DNA of 42,174 nt, taken from assembly GCF_050753365.1 (NCBI RefSeq), contig NZ_JBLZFY010000031.1, forward strand, positions 1-42,174, given 5' to 3'. This document shows, in pieces, positions 16,525 to 24,764 of this stretch; position 1 is the stretch's first letter; each line of letters opens with the position of its first letter. The notes below the pieces were generated by a model. The model made no database searches. It was given only the letters and a program-made list of their open reading frames with translations, and was not told the origin of the DNA. The stretch is from Geminocystis sp050753365. Its GTDB lineage: Bacteria > Cyanobacteriota > Cyanobacteriia > Cyanobacteriales > Cyanobacteriaceae. Made by a program: the position numbers and the translations under genes.

Positions 16525-17676
16525 ATGAAAATTCCTCTAGCATGGTTACAGTTAACCCGTGAAAAAGTTAGATTTTTGATTGCTTTAGCAGGTATCAGCT
16601 TCGCTGACTTGTTGATGTTTATGCAGTTAGGCTTTAAAACGGCGTTGCTAAATAGTGCCGTAAGAATGCACCAAAACATCGAAGGAGATGTATTTTTATT
16701 AAGCCCTCAATCTATGGCTTTAATTAGTATGACTAACTTTTCTTCTCGCCGTTTATACGAAGCATTATCGGTGGAAGGAGTTGAATCCATTACCCCTATA
16801 TATGTAGGTTTTGCTAACTGGCGCAACCCTGTCGAAAAAAATACCCGTCAAATTATGGTGATAGGGGTTAATCCAAAAGATAACGTTTTTGACTTACCCG
16901 GATTAGATGAGAGTTTCGATCGAATTAAGTTACCTGATGTTATGCTGTTTGATGATCAATCTCGCCCTGAATATGGGCAAGTTGCAGAAATTTTTAACTC
17001 AGGCAAAGAAGTTAAAACGGAATTAGCTAACCGTCAAATTACCGTAGGTGGGTTATTTTCTTTGGGTACGACTTTTGGCGCAGATGGTAACATTATCACC
17101 AGTGATTTAAACTTTTTAAGGTTATTTCCTAATCGAAAAAAAGGACTAATTGATATAGGGGTGATTCATCTGCAACCCAATACGAATAGTGATGCCGTTA
17201 TTGCTACCTTGAAAAATAAGTTAAATGAGGGGGATGTGTTAGTGTTATCGAGGGATGAATTTATTAATTATGAGCGAGAGTATTGGGAAACTAGCACCCC
17301 CGTTGGTTTTGTCTTTGGTTTGGGTACTATCATGGGTTTAATTGTGGGTACTGTCATCGTGTATCAAATCCTTTATACTGATGTAGCGGATCATTTGCCC
17401 GAATATGCTACCCTCAAAGCGATGGGTTATAGTGACAATTATTTATTAGTGCTAGTATTTCAACAGGCAATTATTTTGGCTTGTATTGGTTTTATCCCCG
17501 GTTTAGTCTTTTCTACTCTACTTTATCAAAGTGCCGCTAATGCTACGGGTTTACCAATTTTCATGACAAAATCTCTTATTTTCTTTGTTTATGTGCTTAC
17601 TTTGTTGATGTGTTGTTTCTCAGGTGCGATCGCCGTTAGTAAATTAAAATCTGCCGATCCTGCGGATATATTTTAA
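16525..17676 (+). CDS. devC: DevC-like ABC exporter permease (FtsX/MacB type)
   Basis: A 383-residue permease with the DevC layout: an N-terminal segment IPLAWLQLTREKVRFLIALAGISFADLLMFMQLGF (residues 2-36, first transmembrane helix with the typical LTREK start), a periplasmic domain of about 220 residues, then three C-terminal helices near 260-285, 305-330 and 350-370, ending ISFADL-type FtsX elements (ATLKAMGYS is the coupling helix at about 294-302). It should pair with DevB and with the DevA ATPase. The ATPase gene is not next to it: two toxin-antitoxin modules lie in the 1.5 kb between them. Intact and full length. Confidence 0.9.
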   Translation: MKIPLAWLQLTREKVRFLIALAGISFADLLMFMQLGFKTALLNSAVRMHQNIEGDVFLLSPQSMALISMTNFSSRRLYEALSVEGVESITPIYVGFANWRNPVEKNTRQIMVIGVNPKDNVFDLPGLDESFDRIKLPDVMLFDDQSRPEYGQVAEIFNSGKEVKTELANRQITVGGLFSLGTTFGADGNIITSDLNFLRLFPNRKKGLIDIGVIHLQPNTNSDAVIATLKNKLNEGDVLVLSRDEFINYEREYWETSTPVGFVFGLGTIMGLIVGTVIVYQILYTDVADHLPEYATLKAMGYSDNYLLVLVFQQAIILACIGFIPGLVFSTLLYQSAANATGLPIFMTKSLIFFVYVLTLLMCCFSGAIAVSKLKSADPADIF

Positions 17677-17694
17677 TATACTTAGGTTAATATA

Positions 17695-18084
17695 TCAAGA
17701 ATAAATAATGTTTTTTACTTCTTCTAATACTTCAGTAATTTCGGGTTTTTGACAACTAATTACATCATTTGATAAATGTTTATGATGAGGAAAAGTAGAA
17801 AGATTAGGAAAATGGGGGGTGCTATCATAACGAAAAATTAGCCTATTGTGTTCATCTTGAAAATGATAACGATAATCGAGAGTTTTTAATTTATTTTCAG
17901 AAACTATTATTGCCTCATTTATTTCCAACAAATATTTATGATTAAATCTTAATCTAATTTTGATATTTGCTCTTTCTGTGGTTAAAATTTCCTCTTTATA
18001 ATGTTCAATATCAACATTTCTGAAATGGTTAATTACTTCTTCTATTTGATTTAGATAATCGGTTAAAATTTTAGGCGGCAACAT
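17695..18084 (-). CDS. TumE-like (DUF6516) putative toxin
   Basis: A 129-residue basic protein. The beta-rich middle (RLRFNHKYLLEINEAIIVSENKLKTLDYRYHFQD) and the central IFRYDSTPHFPNLSTFPHHKHL, followed by an acidic end, match what I recall of the TumE/DUF6516 toxin family, in which a YDN-type segment and an HKH motif are conserved. Its start overlaps the end of the upstream gene by 14 bases, as in type II toxin-antitoxin operons. It is transcribed against the devBC genes and towards devC, ending 19 bp beyond the devC stop. Family identity is by pattern memory and moderately sure; the biochemical activity of the family is not firmly established. Confidence 0.6.
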   Translation of the reverse strand: MLPPKILTDYLNQIEEVINHFRNVDIEHYKEEILTTERANIKIRLRFNHKYLLEINEAIIVSENKLKTLDYRYHFQDEHNRLIFRYDSTPHFPNLSTFPHHKHLSNDVISCQKPEITEVLEEVKNIIYS

Positions 18085-18304
18085 AGTTTAATTTTTGTGA
18101 TAATTCTTTATGTAAAGCAAGATAATGTTGGTAATCATTAGCCCATTCTACAAATAAAACATCATCAGACAATAATCCCTGATTATATCGGTGGAAAAAT
18201 TCTTCTGAATCCATGTTTTGTTCAGTCTCATACATACTTAACCTTTTGGCAACCGCAATTAAAGCATCTAATTTAGATGTATATAAAATAGTTTGTTTTT
18301 GCAT
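18071..18304 (-). CDS. Putative antitoxin partner of the TumE-like protein
   Basis: A 77-residue mostly helical protein (LDALIAVAKRLSMYETEQNMDSEEFFHRYNQG, then VEWANDYQHYLALHKELSQ). The composition and the tight 14-bp overlap with the following toxin-like gene suggest the antitoxin of the pair. I see no helix-turn-helix or ribbon-helix-helix motif, so autoregulation cannot be argued from sequence. The pairing of this small protein type with a DUF6516 neighbour is one I recall from other cyanobacteria. The promoter probably lies in 18305-18470 together with that of the divergent vap-type module. Confidence 0.6.
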   Translation of the reverse strand: MQKQTILYTSKLDALIAVAKRLSMYETEQNMDSEEFFHRYNQGLLSDDVLFVEWANDYQHYLALHKELSQKLNYVAA

Positions 18305-18471
18305 TATACTTGAGATAAATAATAAATGATTAGTTATTTAATTTTACATTATATACATTAGTGATGAACTTTATACAGTAGTTATAATGGACTAAGTATA
18401 ACAATTCAAAAATATACTGATATTATAATTATCCTAATTTTTATTTTACAAGAGGTTTAATAACAATAATT

Positions 18472-18702
18472 ATGAACATACAAAAAGCTGTGTTAGATAA
18501 CTTAAAAGACTTAAGTATTGATAAACAGAAAACAGTATTAGAGTTTGTGAAATTTCTAAAGTATCAAGAAAAAAATCAGCCTATCATCGACTTGAATTTC
18601 AAAGGATTATGGGAGGATTTAAATTTCTCTGTTAACGAAGATGATATAGCTACAGCTAGACAAGAAATATGGGCTAACTTTGGTAAGGAGATTGAGCTAT
18701 GA
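18472..18702 (+). CDS. DUF2281-like antitoxin of a VapC module
   Basis: A 76-residue protein beginning MNIQKAVLDNLKDLSIDKQKTVLEFVKFLK, the helical opening common to the DUF2281 antitoxins found beside PIN-domain toxins; the C-terminal half (NFKGLWEDLNFSVNEDDIATARQEIWANFGKE) is the segment that usually inserts into the toxin groove. It ends with ATGA: the final bases overlap the toxin start by 4 bp, a sign of translational coupling. The antitoxin looks complete although the toxin gene after it is frameshifted. It is divergent from the TumE-like pair. Confidence 0.75.
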   Translation: MNIQKAVLDNLKDLSIDKQKTVLEFVKFLKYQEKNQPIIDLNFKGLWEDLNFSVNEDDIATARQEIWANFGKEIEL

Positions 18703-19087
18703 ATGCAGTAGTAGTTGATACTCATACAGCTATTTGGTATTTTTTACAATCTCCTAAACTCTCGGAAACAGCACGAAAAACCATCGATTCTGCTTCTAAA
18801 ATTTACTTGAGTAGTATTACTATCATCGAGATAACTTATTTAACAGAAAAAGGAAGAATACCTGAATTAGCATTAACAAGATTGATTAATGCCTTAAATC
18901 AAGTATCAAGTAATTGGCAGTTATAGCTATTGATTTAGACATAGCCTTAAGTTTACCAAAAATCGATCGTCAAGTAGTGCCTGAAATGCCTGATAGAATT
19001 ATCACAGCTACGGCACTGTATTTGAACTTACCTTTAATTACTCGTGATACAAAAATTACTGCATCTATTGTTCCTACTATATGGTGA
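18699..19087 (+). pseudogene. vapC: Frameshifted VapC-type PIN-domain toxin
   Basis: The first frame (18699-18926) gives MNAVVVDTHTAIWYFLQSP with the first PIN aspartate (D7) and a later acidic position in TIIEITYL, but it stops at 18924-18926 after SSNWQL. From about 18917 the -1 frame continues with AVIAIDLDIALSLPKIDRQ, then VPEMPDRIITATALYLNLPL and ITRDTKI, which carries the remaining PIN motifs, and ends with TIW at the stop 19085-19087. Joining both frames gives about 129 residues, the normal length of the family. The change corresponds to one lost base (or two gained) near 18910-18922. The toxin is probably dead; a sequencing error or programmed shift is possible but the site is not a classic slippery sequence. 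Confidence 0.85.
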
Positions 19088-19203
19088 AACGTTATGAAAA
19101 CAGAATTATTTATCAATGTCTAGTTTTTAAATTCATTTTTTTATTAATTTCACTGTCACGAATCTAACCAACAAAGTTTGAATAAATAAAGAGAAAATTT
19201 ATC

Positions 19204-19944
19204 ATGTTACTACTCAATTCTGAATCTAATCCAGTTAACAATAATACTAATGATAATGATAAAGTTGTAGAAATCACTAACTTGGATTTTTATTTTGGTA
19301 GTGGTGCATTAAAAAAACAGATTCTATTTGACATTAATTTAACCCTCAAAAAAGGGGAAGTAGTGATTATGAAAGGACCTTCAGGTTCTGGTAAAACTAC
19401 ATTATTAACTTTAATGGGTGCATTACGATCGAGCAGTCATGGTAGTTTAAAGGTATTTGGAAAAGAATTAGTCAATGGGAAGGATAAATTATTAATCGAA
19501 ACACGGTGCAATATTGGTTATATTTTCCAAGCCCATAATTTACTTAAATCTCTCACGGCAAGACAAAATGTGCAAATGTCGATCGAACTACATAATCATA
19601 TCTCAAGTAAGGAAGCCAAGTTAAGATCGATCGAGATGTTAAATGCGGTAGGATTAGGAGATCATATTAATTATTATCCCGAAAATCTGTCAGGGGGACA
19701 AAAACAACGGGTAGCCATCGCCCGTGCCTTAGTCAGTCACCCGAAAATGGTACTAGCAGACGAGCCTACGGCGGCATTAGATAGCAAATCAGGGCGTGAT
19801 GTGGTGGATATTATGGAAAATTTAGCCAAAAATCAAGGTTGTACTATTCTCATTGTCACCCATGACGATCGAATTTTAGACGTAGCCGAAAGAATTATCG
19901 AATTAGAAGATGGACACCTAATATCTAATCTAAGTGAACTATAA
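19204..19944 (+). CDS. devA: DevA-like ABC exporter ATPase
   Basis: A 246-residue ATPase of the DevA/MacB (LolD-like) group. Walker A GPSGSGKTT, Q-loop in IGYIFQAHNLL, signature LSGGQKQRVAIARAL, Walker B MVLADEPTAALD and the switch histidine in VTHDDR are all present. It should power DevC with DevB as the periplasmic adaptor. The gene is on the same strand as devBC but about 1.5 kb downstream, beyond two toxin-antitoxin modules, and must be transcribed either by read-through or from its own promoter in 19088-19203. The start at 19204 is preceded by AAGAGAAAATTTATC, a weak ribosome site. Confidence 0.92.
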   Translation: MLLLNSESNPVNNNTNDNDKVVEITNLDFYFGSGALKKQILFDINLTLKKGEVVIMKGPSGSGKTTLLTLMGALRSSSHGSLKVFGKELVNGKDKLLIETRCNIGYIFQAHNLLKSLTARQNVQMSIELHNHISSKEAKLRSIEMLNAVGLGDHINYYPENLSGGQKQRVAIARALVSHPKMVLADEPTAALDSKSGRDVVDIMENLAKNQGCTILIVTHDDRILDVAERIIELEDGHLISNLSEL

Positions 19945-20117
19945 TGATGATGATAAGAGGGGGAAGACTAGAACACTAGAAGACTAGAAGACTAGAAAAG
20001 AAAATTATTTCAAAAATTACTCTTGCCATTCTTAATTCCTAATTCTTACTATTCTGCAAATTGAGTTAAAATAAAGTACCATTATTCAAGGAAAATTTAT
20101 CAACCATCGAGGAAAAA
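19945..20117. repeat. AGACTAG repeats before the penicillin-binding protein
   Basis: Tandem AGACTAG/AACACTAG units lie at about 19965-19998. The rest is AT-rich leader sequence with TTAAAATAAAGTACC near 20065, which may include the promoter of the PBP gene. No gene is visible. Confidence 0.6.
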
Positions 20118-22100
20118 ATGGGAACTTTCGCATCTATTAAGGAATTACGTCATAGTCGTATATTTTGGCATGGTTTTGCGGTAGGTTTCACCATTAATTT
20201 TGGTTTCTTTGCTTTTTTAATCGGTCAATGGCTTGAATTTGATAAGATTTTACCATCTAATGTGACTGAGGTGGTTAATTACGATCGACCCAATACCCTG
20301 ACTATTAAAGCCCAAGATAACACCATTCTCGCTCAATTTGGTGATCTCAGTCACAAGAGAAAAAAAATTACGGAGATTCCCGAAAAACTGCAACAGGCTT
20401 TTATTGCCATTGAAGATAGTCGATATTATCAACATAACGGAGTCGATGTACAAGGTATCGCGCGCGCTACCATGACTAACTTTCAATCAGGAGAAGTAAG
20501 AGAAGGGGGAAGCACTATTACTCAACAACTAGCGAGAATCGTTTATTTAGATCAAGATCGTAGTATAGAAAGAAAGCTCAAAGAAGCAGTAATTGCCCAA
20601 AGAATCGATAATCAACTCAGCAAAGAAGAAATATTACAAGCCTATCTTAACTTAGTCTATCTTGGTTCAGGTGCTTATGGAGTAGGAGATGCCGCCCATC
20701 GTTATTTTAGCAAATCCTTAGATGAACTTACCCTTCCTGAAATAGCAACCATTGCAGGAATTACCCCAGCGCCTAGTCTTTATTCTCCCCTCGAAAATCC
20801 TGATAAGGCAAAAACCCGTAGAAATCTAGTCTTAAATCGCATGGCACAACAAGGCTATATTACCGCCGAAGAAGCCCAAAGTGCGATCGAAACCCCCTTA
20901 GAAGTAAAATCAAGCCCCTTAAAAAGACATATTCGCAGAGCTCCTTATTTTGTGGAATATATACAAAAAGAAATGGGCAAATACGTCAGTCGAGATATAT
21001 TAGCACAAGGAGGAATAACGATTAATACCACCCTTAATCCTCAATGGCAAGAAGTAGGCGAAGAAGTGGTAGAAAATGCTGTTAAACGTTATGGAAAATG
21101 GCAAAGATTCACTCAAGGCGCATTGGTAACTATTGATCCTCGATCGGGAGAAATCCGTACAATGGTAGGAGGGGTGGATTTTGCCAAAAATCAATTTAAC
21201 CGAGTCACCCAAGCGCAACGGCAACCCGGCTCAACATTTAAACCCTTTGTATATGCTACTGCTATTGCTGGAGGAATGTCTCCAGAGAAAAGCTACTTAG
21301 ACGCACCCTATGTAGTAGATGGATATGAGCCTAAAAACTACGGTGAAAGTTATCGGGGGGATGTTTCCATTGCCCAAGCCTTAACCTCCTCCTTAAACGT
21401 GGTTGCAGTAAAAAACCTGATTGATGTGGGTTGGAATCCTGTCATCAAAGTCGCACAAAATATGGGCATACAATCCCCTCTCTTACCCACTTACTCTTTA
21501 GCCTTGGGCGCTTCGGAAGTCAACCTTTTAGAATTAACAAGTGCTTATGGTACTTTAGCAAATCAAGGACAACATATACAAGTTCACGGCATTAAAAGCA
21601 TTGTCAATGCCAAAGGAGAAATTCTCTATGAAGCCAAATTTCCATCTCAAACCGCCTTAGACAAAAATAGTGCTAATATCACAACGTGGATGTTGCAAAG
21701 AGTTGTACGATCAGGTACAGGAGTACCCGCCCAGATAGGGCGCCCCGTAGCAGGAAAAACAGGCACATCCGATAAAGCAAGGGATTTATGGTTTATTGGT
21801 TATATTCCTCAATTAGCTACTGGAATATGGGTAGGTAATGATAACAATGGAGAAACCAGAGGAAGTAGTGCCATAACGGCGCAAATGTGGCGTAATTTCA
21901 TGTTAAAAGCCACAGATAAAATGCCCATTCAGAATTTTGGACATCCCCCCGGTAGATTAGTTTTAGATAAACCTACCATTAAATTAGAGCCTCTTAAACC
22001 GAGAGAAAGTTATCATAAAACAACCCTTGTGCAAGAAACTCATCAGGAGTTATCCCAAGAAAATCGCCGTCGTCGCCGTCGCCGTAGAGACAATACTTAA
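20118..22100 (+). CDS. Class A penicillin-binding protein (PBP1A family)
   Basis: A 660-residue bifunctional peptidoglycan synthase with one N-terminal membrane segment at about residues 16-36. The transglycosylase domain (about 60-260) has the catalytic E99 in IAIEDSRYYQHNGVD and the second motif EGGSTITQQLAR at 129-140. The transpeptidase domain has S372 and K375 (GSTFK), the SLN motif at 425-427 and KTGTS at 547-551. It polymerises lipid II and crosslinks the glycan on the periplasmic side. All catalytic residues are present. The C-terminus ends with a run of arginines (about seven, residues 650-657), which may bind peptidoglycan or nucleic acids and is oddly basic. Cyanobacteria usually carry several such paralogues. 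Confidence 0.94.
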   Translation: MGTFASIKELRHSRIFWHGFAVGFTINFGFFAFLIGQWLEFDKILPSNVTEVVNYDRPNTLTIKAQDNTILAQFGDLSHKRKKITEIPEKLQQAFIAIEDSRYYQHNGVDVQGIARATMTNFQSGEVREGGSTITQQLARIVYLDQDRSIERKLKEAVIAQRIDNQLSKEEILQAYLNLVYLGSGAYGVGDAAHRYFSKSLDELTLPEIATIAGITPAPSLYSPLENPDKAKTRRNLVLNRMAQQGYITAEEAQSAIETPLEVKSSPLKRHIRRAPYFVEYIQKEMGKYVSRDILAQGGITINTTLNPQWQEVGEEVVENAVKRYGKWQRFTQGALVTIDPRSGEIRTMVGGVDFAKNQFNRVTQAQRQPGSTFKPFVYATAIAGGMSPEKSYLDAPYVVDGYEPKNYGESYRGDVSIAQALTSSLNVVAVKNLIDVGWNPVIKVAQNMGIQSPLLPTYSLALGASEVNLLELTSAYGTLANQGQHIQVHGIKSIVNAKGEILYEAKFPSQTALDKNSANITTWMLQRVVRSGTGVPAQIGRPVAGKTGTSDKARDLWFIGYIPQLATGIWVGNDNNGETRGSSAITAQMWRNFMLKATDKMPIQNFGHPPGRLVLDKPTIKLEPLKPRESYHKTTLVQETHQELSQENRRRRRRRRDNT

Positions 22101-22310
22101 TGGATAATGGTAAAGAGAGAGGGGGGAGAGGGGGAAGAAAATACCAAGAATAAGTCAGCACTTTTTAAGACAAAAATCAAGATTTATAAGATTGCTTCGT
22201 TTCCTCGCAATGACAAAATAGGATTATCTTTGCATAAGTCTTAATTAACTATCCACTATTCACTATTCACTATTTACTATTCACTATTCACTAATTATTT
22301 ATTATTTTCT
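22101..22310. repeat. Intergenic dispersed and heptamer repeats before larE
   Basis: Bases 22190-22214 are a reverse copy of the GATTGCTTCG...CGCAATGAC repeat, and 22254-22292 a tandem array of CACTATT heptamers. Nothing else is visible, and the larE start follows directly after the array. Confidence 0.75.
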
Positions 22311-23132
22311 ATGATTGAAAAAAAATTACAGGATTTACAAGATATTTTTCGTACTATGGATAAGGCTTTAATTGCTTATTCAGGCGGTATTGATAGCACT
22401 TTGGTGGCAAAAGTTGCCTATGATGTCTTAGGCGATCGAAGTGTTGCGGTTACAGCAGTATCACCTTCTTTATTACCCGAAGAATTAGACGAAGCCCAAG
22501 AACAAGCTAAGATAATTGGTATTAACCATGAGTTAATCGAAACGGAAGAAATGAGTAACCCTAACTATACCTCAAATCCCGTTAATCGTTGTTATTTTTG
22601 TAAAAGTGAACTTCACGACAAGCTCAAACCCATTGCCTTAGAAAGAAATTATCCCTATGTAGTGGATGGAGTCAATGCCGATGATTTACAAGATTATCGC
22701 CCAGGTATTCAAGCGGCAAAAGAAAGGGGCGCTCGATCGCCTTTAGCAGAAGTTGGTATAACTAAAGTAGAAGTCAGAGAAATGACTAAACTTTTGGGGT
22801 TGTCATGGTGGGATAAACCTTCTCAACCTTGTCTCTCCTCTCGTTTTCCCTATGGTGAAGAAATTACCTATGAAAAATTATACCGTGTCGGTAGAGCAGA
22901 AATTTATCTTAGGAAGTTGGGTTATAGTAATCTGAGGGTGAGGTTCGATCGAGATACCGCTAGAATAGAACTATTACCCGAACAAATCAAAGAATTTATA
23001 GTCGAAAATAATCTCCCCGACATCGTTAGTCATTTTCAATCATTAGGATTTACTTACGTTACCCTCGACTTGGAAGGTTATCGCAGTGGCAAACTTAATC
23101 AAGTCATTGACAATCAAGAAGTCGGAGTCTAA
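22311..23132 (+). CDS. larE: LarE-type ATP-dependent sacrificial sulfur transferase
   Basis: A 273-residue PP-loop pyrophosphatase-like protein. The ATP loop is SGGIDST at residues 24-30. C174 in QPCLSSRFPYG sits where the sulfur-donor cysteine of LarE lies, and a further pair C94 and C97 (RCYFCK) gives the three-cysteine pattern that, as I recall, marks LarE variants binding a [4Fe-4S] cluster and using it rather than sacrificing a protein cysteine. LarE adds sulfur to the pyridinium dicarboxylate precursor of the nickel-pincer cofactor of lactate racemase. No larA, larB or larC is visible, so here the acceptor may be something else. The DUF39 gene starts 34 bp later on the same strand. Confidence 0.88.
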   Translation: MIEKKLQDLQDIFRTMDKALIAYSGGIDSTLVAKVAYDVLGDRSVAVTAVSPSLLPEELDEAQEQAKIIGINHELIETEEMSNPNYTSNPVNRCYFCKSELHDKLKPIALERNYPYVVDGVNADDLQDYRPGIQAAKERGARSPLAEVGITKVEVREMTKLLGLSWWDKPSQPCLSSRFPYGEEITYEKLYRVGRAEIYLRKLGYSNLRVRFDRDTARIELLPEQIKEFIVENNLPDIVSHFQSLGFTYVTLDLEGYRSGKLNQVIDNQEVGV

Positions 23133-23166
23133 TAATGAATTAATTAATCAAAATTTAGCTAATTTT

Positions 23167-24345
23167 ATGCGCACGATCGAAGAAATTAACGAGAAAATTC
23201 TTGACAAAAAAGCCAATGTCTGCACGATCGAAGAATTGAAAGCAAAAGTAAAAAAACTAGGTATAAAGAAAACTTATGAAAAAGTTGATGTAATTTGTAC
23301 GGGTACATTTGAACCGATGGAATCATCGGGGGCGATTTTGAACTTAGGACATACTGATCCCCCCATAAAAATTAGGGAATGTTGGCTAGATGGAGTACCA
23401 GCTTACGCAGGATTTGGAGCAGTGGACTTGTATTTGGGTGCTACCGCCCACACCAGTTATAATCCCGTTCATGATCATGATAATTCGCCCCTCCCCGAAA
23501 AAGGTGGTTCTCATGTCATCGAAAATCTTATTGCTGGTAAATCCGTTACTGTAAAAGCTATTGGACAAGTTACGGACTGTTATCCCCGTGCCTCTTTTGA
23601 ATCTTCCATCTCGATCGAGACAATTAATCAGTTTTACTTATACAACCCTCGTAATTTATACCAAAATTTCATCGTCGGAGTGAATGGAGGCGATCGACAG
23701 TTATATACTTATTTAGGGCCACTGTTACCCCGTTTAGGTAACGCTGTTTATAGTAGTATCGGTGCTATGTCTCCTTTGTTAAATGATCCCAATTTAGAAG
23801 TAGTGGGTATTGGTACTAAAATATTCTTAGGCGGTGCGCAGGGGATGATTGTGTGGGAGGGTACACAACATTTTCCCTTACAAAAAAGATTGCCCAATGA
23901 TACACCCATAGGGCCCGCTTCGACTTTAGCCTTGATAGGCGATGCCAAAAAAATGTCCCCTGAATGGGTAAGGGGTTGCTATTTCAAAAATTATGGTCCA
24001 TCCTTAATGTTAGGGGTTGGTATTCCCTTCCCTGTCTTGAGTGAAAAAATTATTGAGCGTTGTGCTGTGCAGGATGAAGATATTGTCGCCCCCGTAGTGG
24101 ATTTTTCTATTCCTAGACGAGTGCGCCCTAGTTTTGGATTGGTTAACTATGCCCAGTTGAAACACGGTAAAATCAAAATCGAAGGGCAAACTGTAAGAGT
24201 AGCTTCTGTGGCTAGTATGTATTTGAGTAATAAAGTTGCACAAACTCTCAAACAATGGATTGAAGAAGGTAATTTTACTTTATCAGAAGCGGTTGCTCCT
24301 CTACCCCTCGATCGAACTTTTGTCTCCCAAGACGGGGTAATATGA
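23167..24345 (+). CDS. DUF39 family homocysteine-biosynthesis-like protein
   Basis: A 392-residue DUF39 protein (COG1900). In methanogens this family converts aspartate semialdehyde plus sulfide to homocysteine, and there the protein has a fused CBS or ferredoxin partner; here only the DUF39 part is present. Conserved blocks are DVICTGTFEPMESSGA at 41-56, NLGHTDPPIKIRECWLDG near 59-76, YLGATAHT, TDCYPRASFESSISI near 136-150 and IGTKIFLGGAQGM. From memory the archaeal motif reads MCSSG where this one has MESSG (E52), while C138 in TDCYP is kept. I chose the ATG at 23167; a GTG at 23086 lies inside larE and the residues it would add are encoded by larE's end. The larE neighbour suggests a sulfur-transfer role. 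Confidence 0.85.
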   Translation: MRTIEEINEKILDKKANVCTIEELKAKVKKLGIKKTYEKVDVICTGTFEPMESSGAILNLGHTDPPIKIRECWLDGVPAYAGFGAVDLYLGATAHTSYNPVHDHDNSPLPEKGGSHVIENLIAGKSVTVKAIGQVTDCYPRASFESSISIETINQFYLYNPRNLYQNFIVGVNGGDRQLYTYLGPLLPRLGNAVYSSIGAMSPLLNDPNLEVVGIGTKIFLGGAQGMIVWEGTQHFPLQKRLPNDTPIGPASTLALIGDAKKMSPEWVRGCYFKNYGPSLMLGVGIPFPVLSEKIIERCAVQDEDIVAPVVDFSIPRRVRPSFGLVNYAQLKHGKIKIEGQTVRVASVASMYLSNKVAQTLKQWIEEGNFTLSEAVAPLPLDRTFVSQDGVI

Positions 24346-24764
24346 TAGGTAATGAGTAATAGGTAATAGGTAATAGTTTTGGAGTTATTATCTCAACGTG
24401 TAATGAATTATACGTCTAATAGCGATCGTTAAATAAATTGGTTCTTCTACTTTGAGTATGATAAATTATGTCTAAAAAAAGGTGTCAGGTATCAGGTCGC
24501 AGGTGTTAGGTTAAATTAAAATTGTCAATCTATAACATCTGCATTTTTAAAATCATAAACCTATTATATATAAACGATTTTAAGGATTATTTACTACTAA
24601 AATATCATAACTACTGTAGAAGAGCCAATAAATTTAACTCAATTTATATAAAAAATATCATGGTTTCTCATAATAATATATAGCAATTTTCTTACTATAA
24701 AAAAAGGCTAGATTCCATGTCAATTATACCAACTAGATCAAATTTTGATAATGAAAAAATCCTG
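24346..24764. repeat. Gap without a gene: repeats and AT-rich sequence
   Basis: Between two converging genes, 419 bp with no open frame that I believe. Bases 24350-24376 are GGTAATA repeats; 24384-24444 is a degenerate copy of the two-hairpin element; 24460-24482 repeats the TATGATAAATT...GTCTAAAAAAAGG segment found near 10130; 24483-24515 is a variant of the GGTGTTAGG repeat. The final part, TTATACCAA...AAAAAATCCTG at about 24723-24764, resembles 6254-6285. Confidence 0.6.
24384..24444 (+). repeat. Two-hairpin interspersed element, degenerate copy D
   Basis: GTTATTATCTCAACGTGTAA, then TGAATTATACGTCTAATAGC, then GATCGTTAAATAAATTGG. The first stem (CGTGTAAT/ATTATACG) and the second stem are partly destroyed, but the order and spacing of the parts follow the other copies. 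Confidence 0.5.

Noticed and set aside
18899..18935. Programmed frameshift in vapC
   Set aside because: The junction AATTGGCAGTTATAGC has no slippery heptamer and no downstream structure that I can see. A simple deletion is more likely.
23086..23166. GTG start for the DUF39 gene inside larE
   Set aside because: It would overlap the end of larE by 47 bases and add 27 residues with no family support; the ATG at 23167 starts the family pattern.
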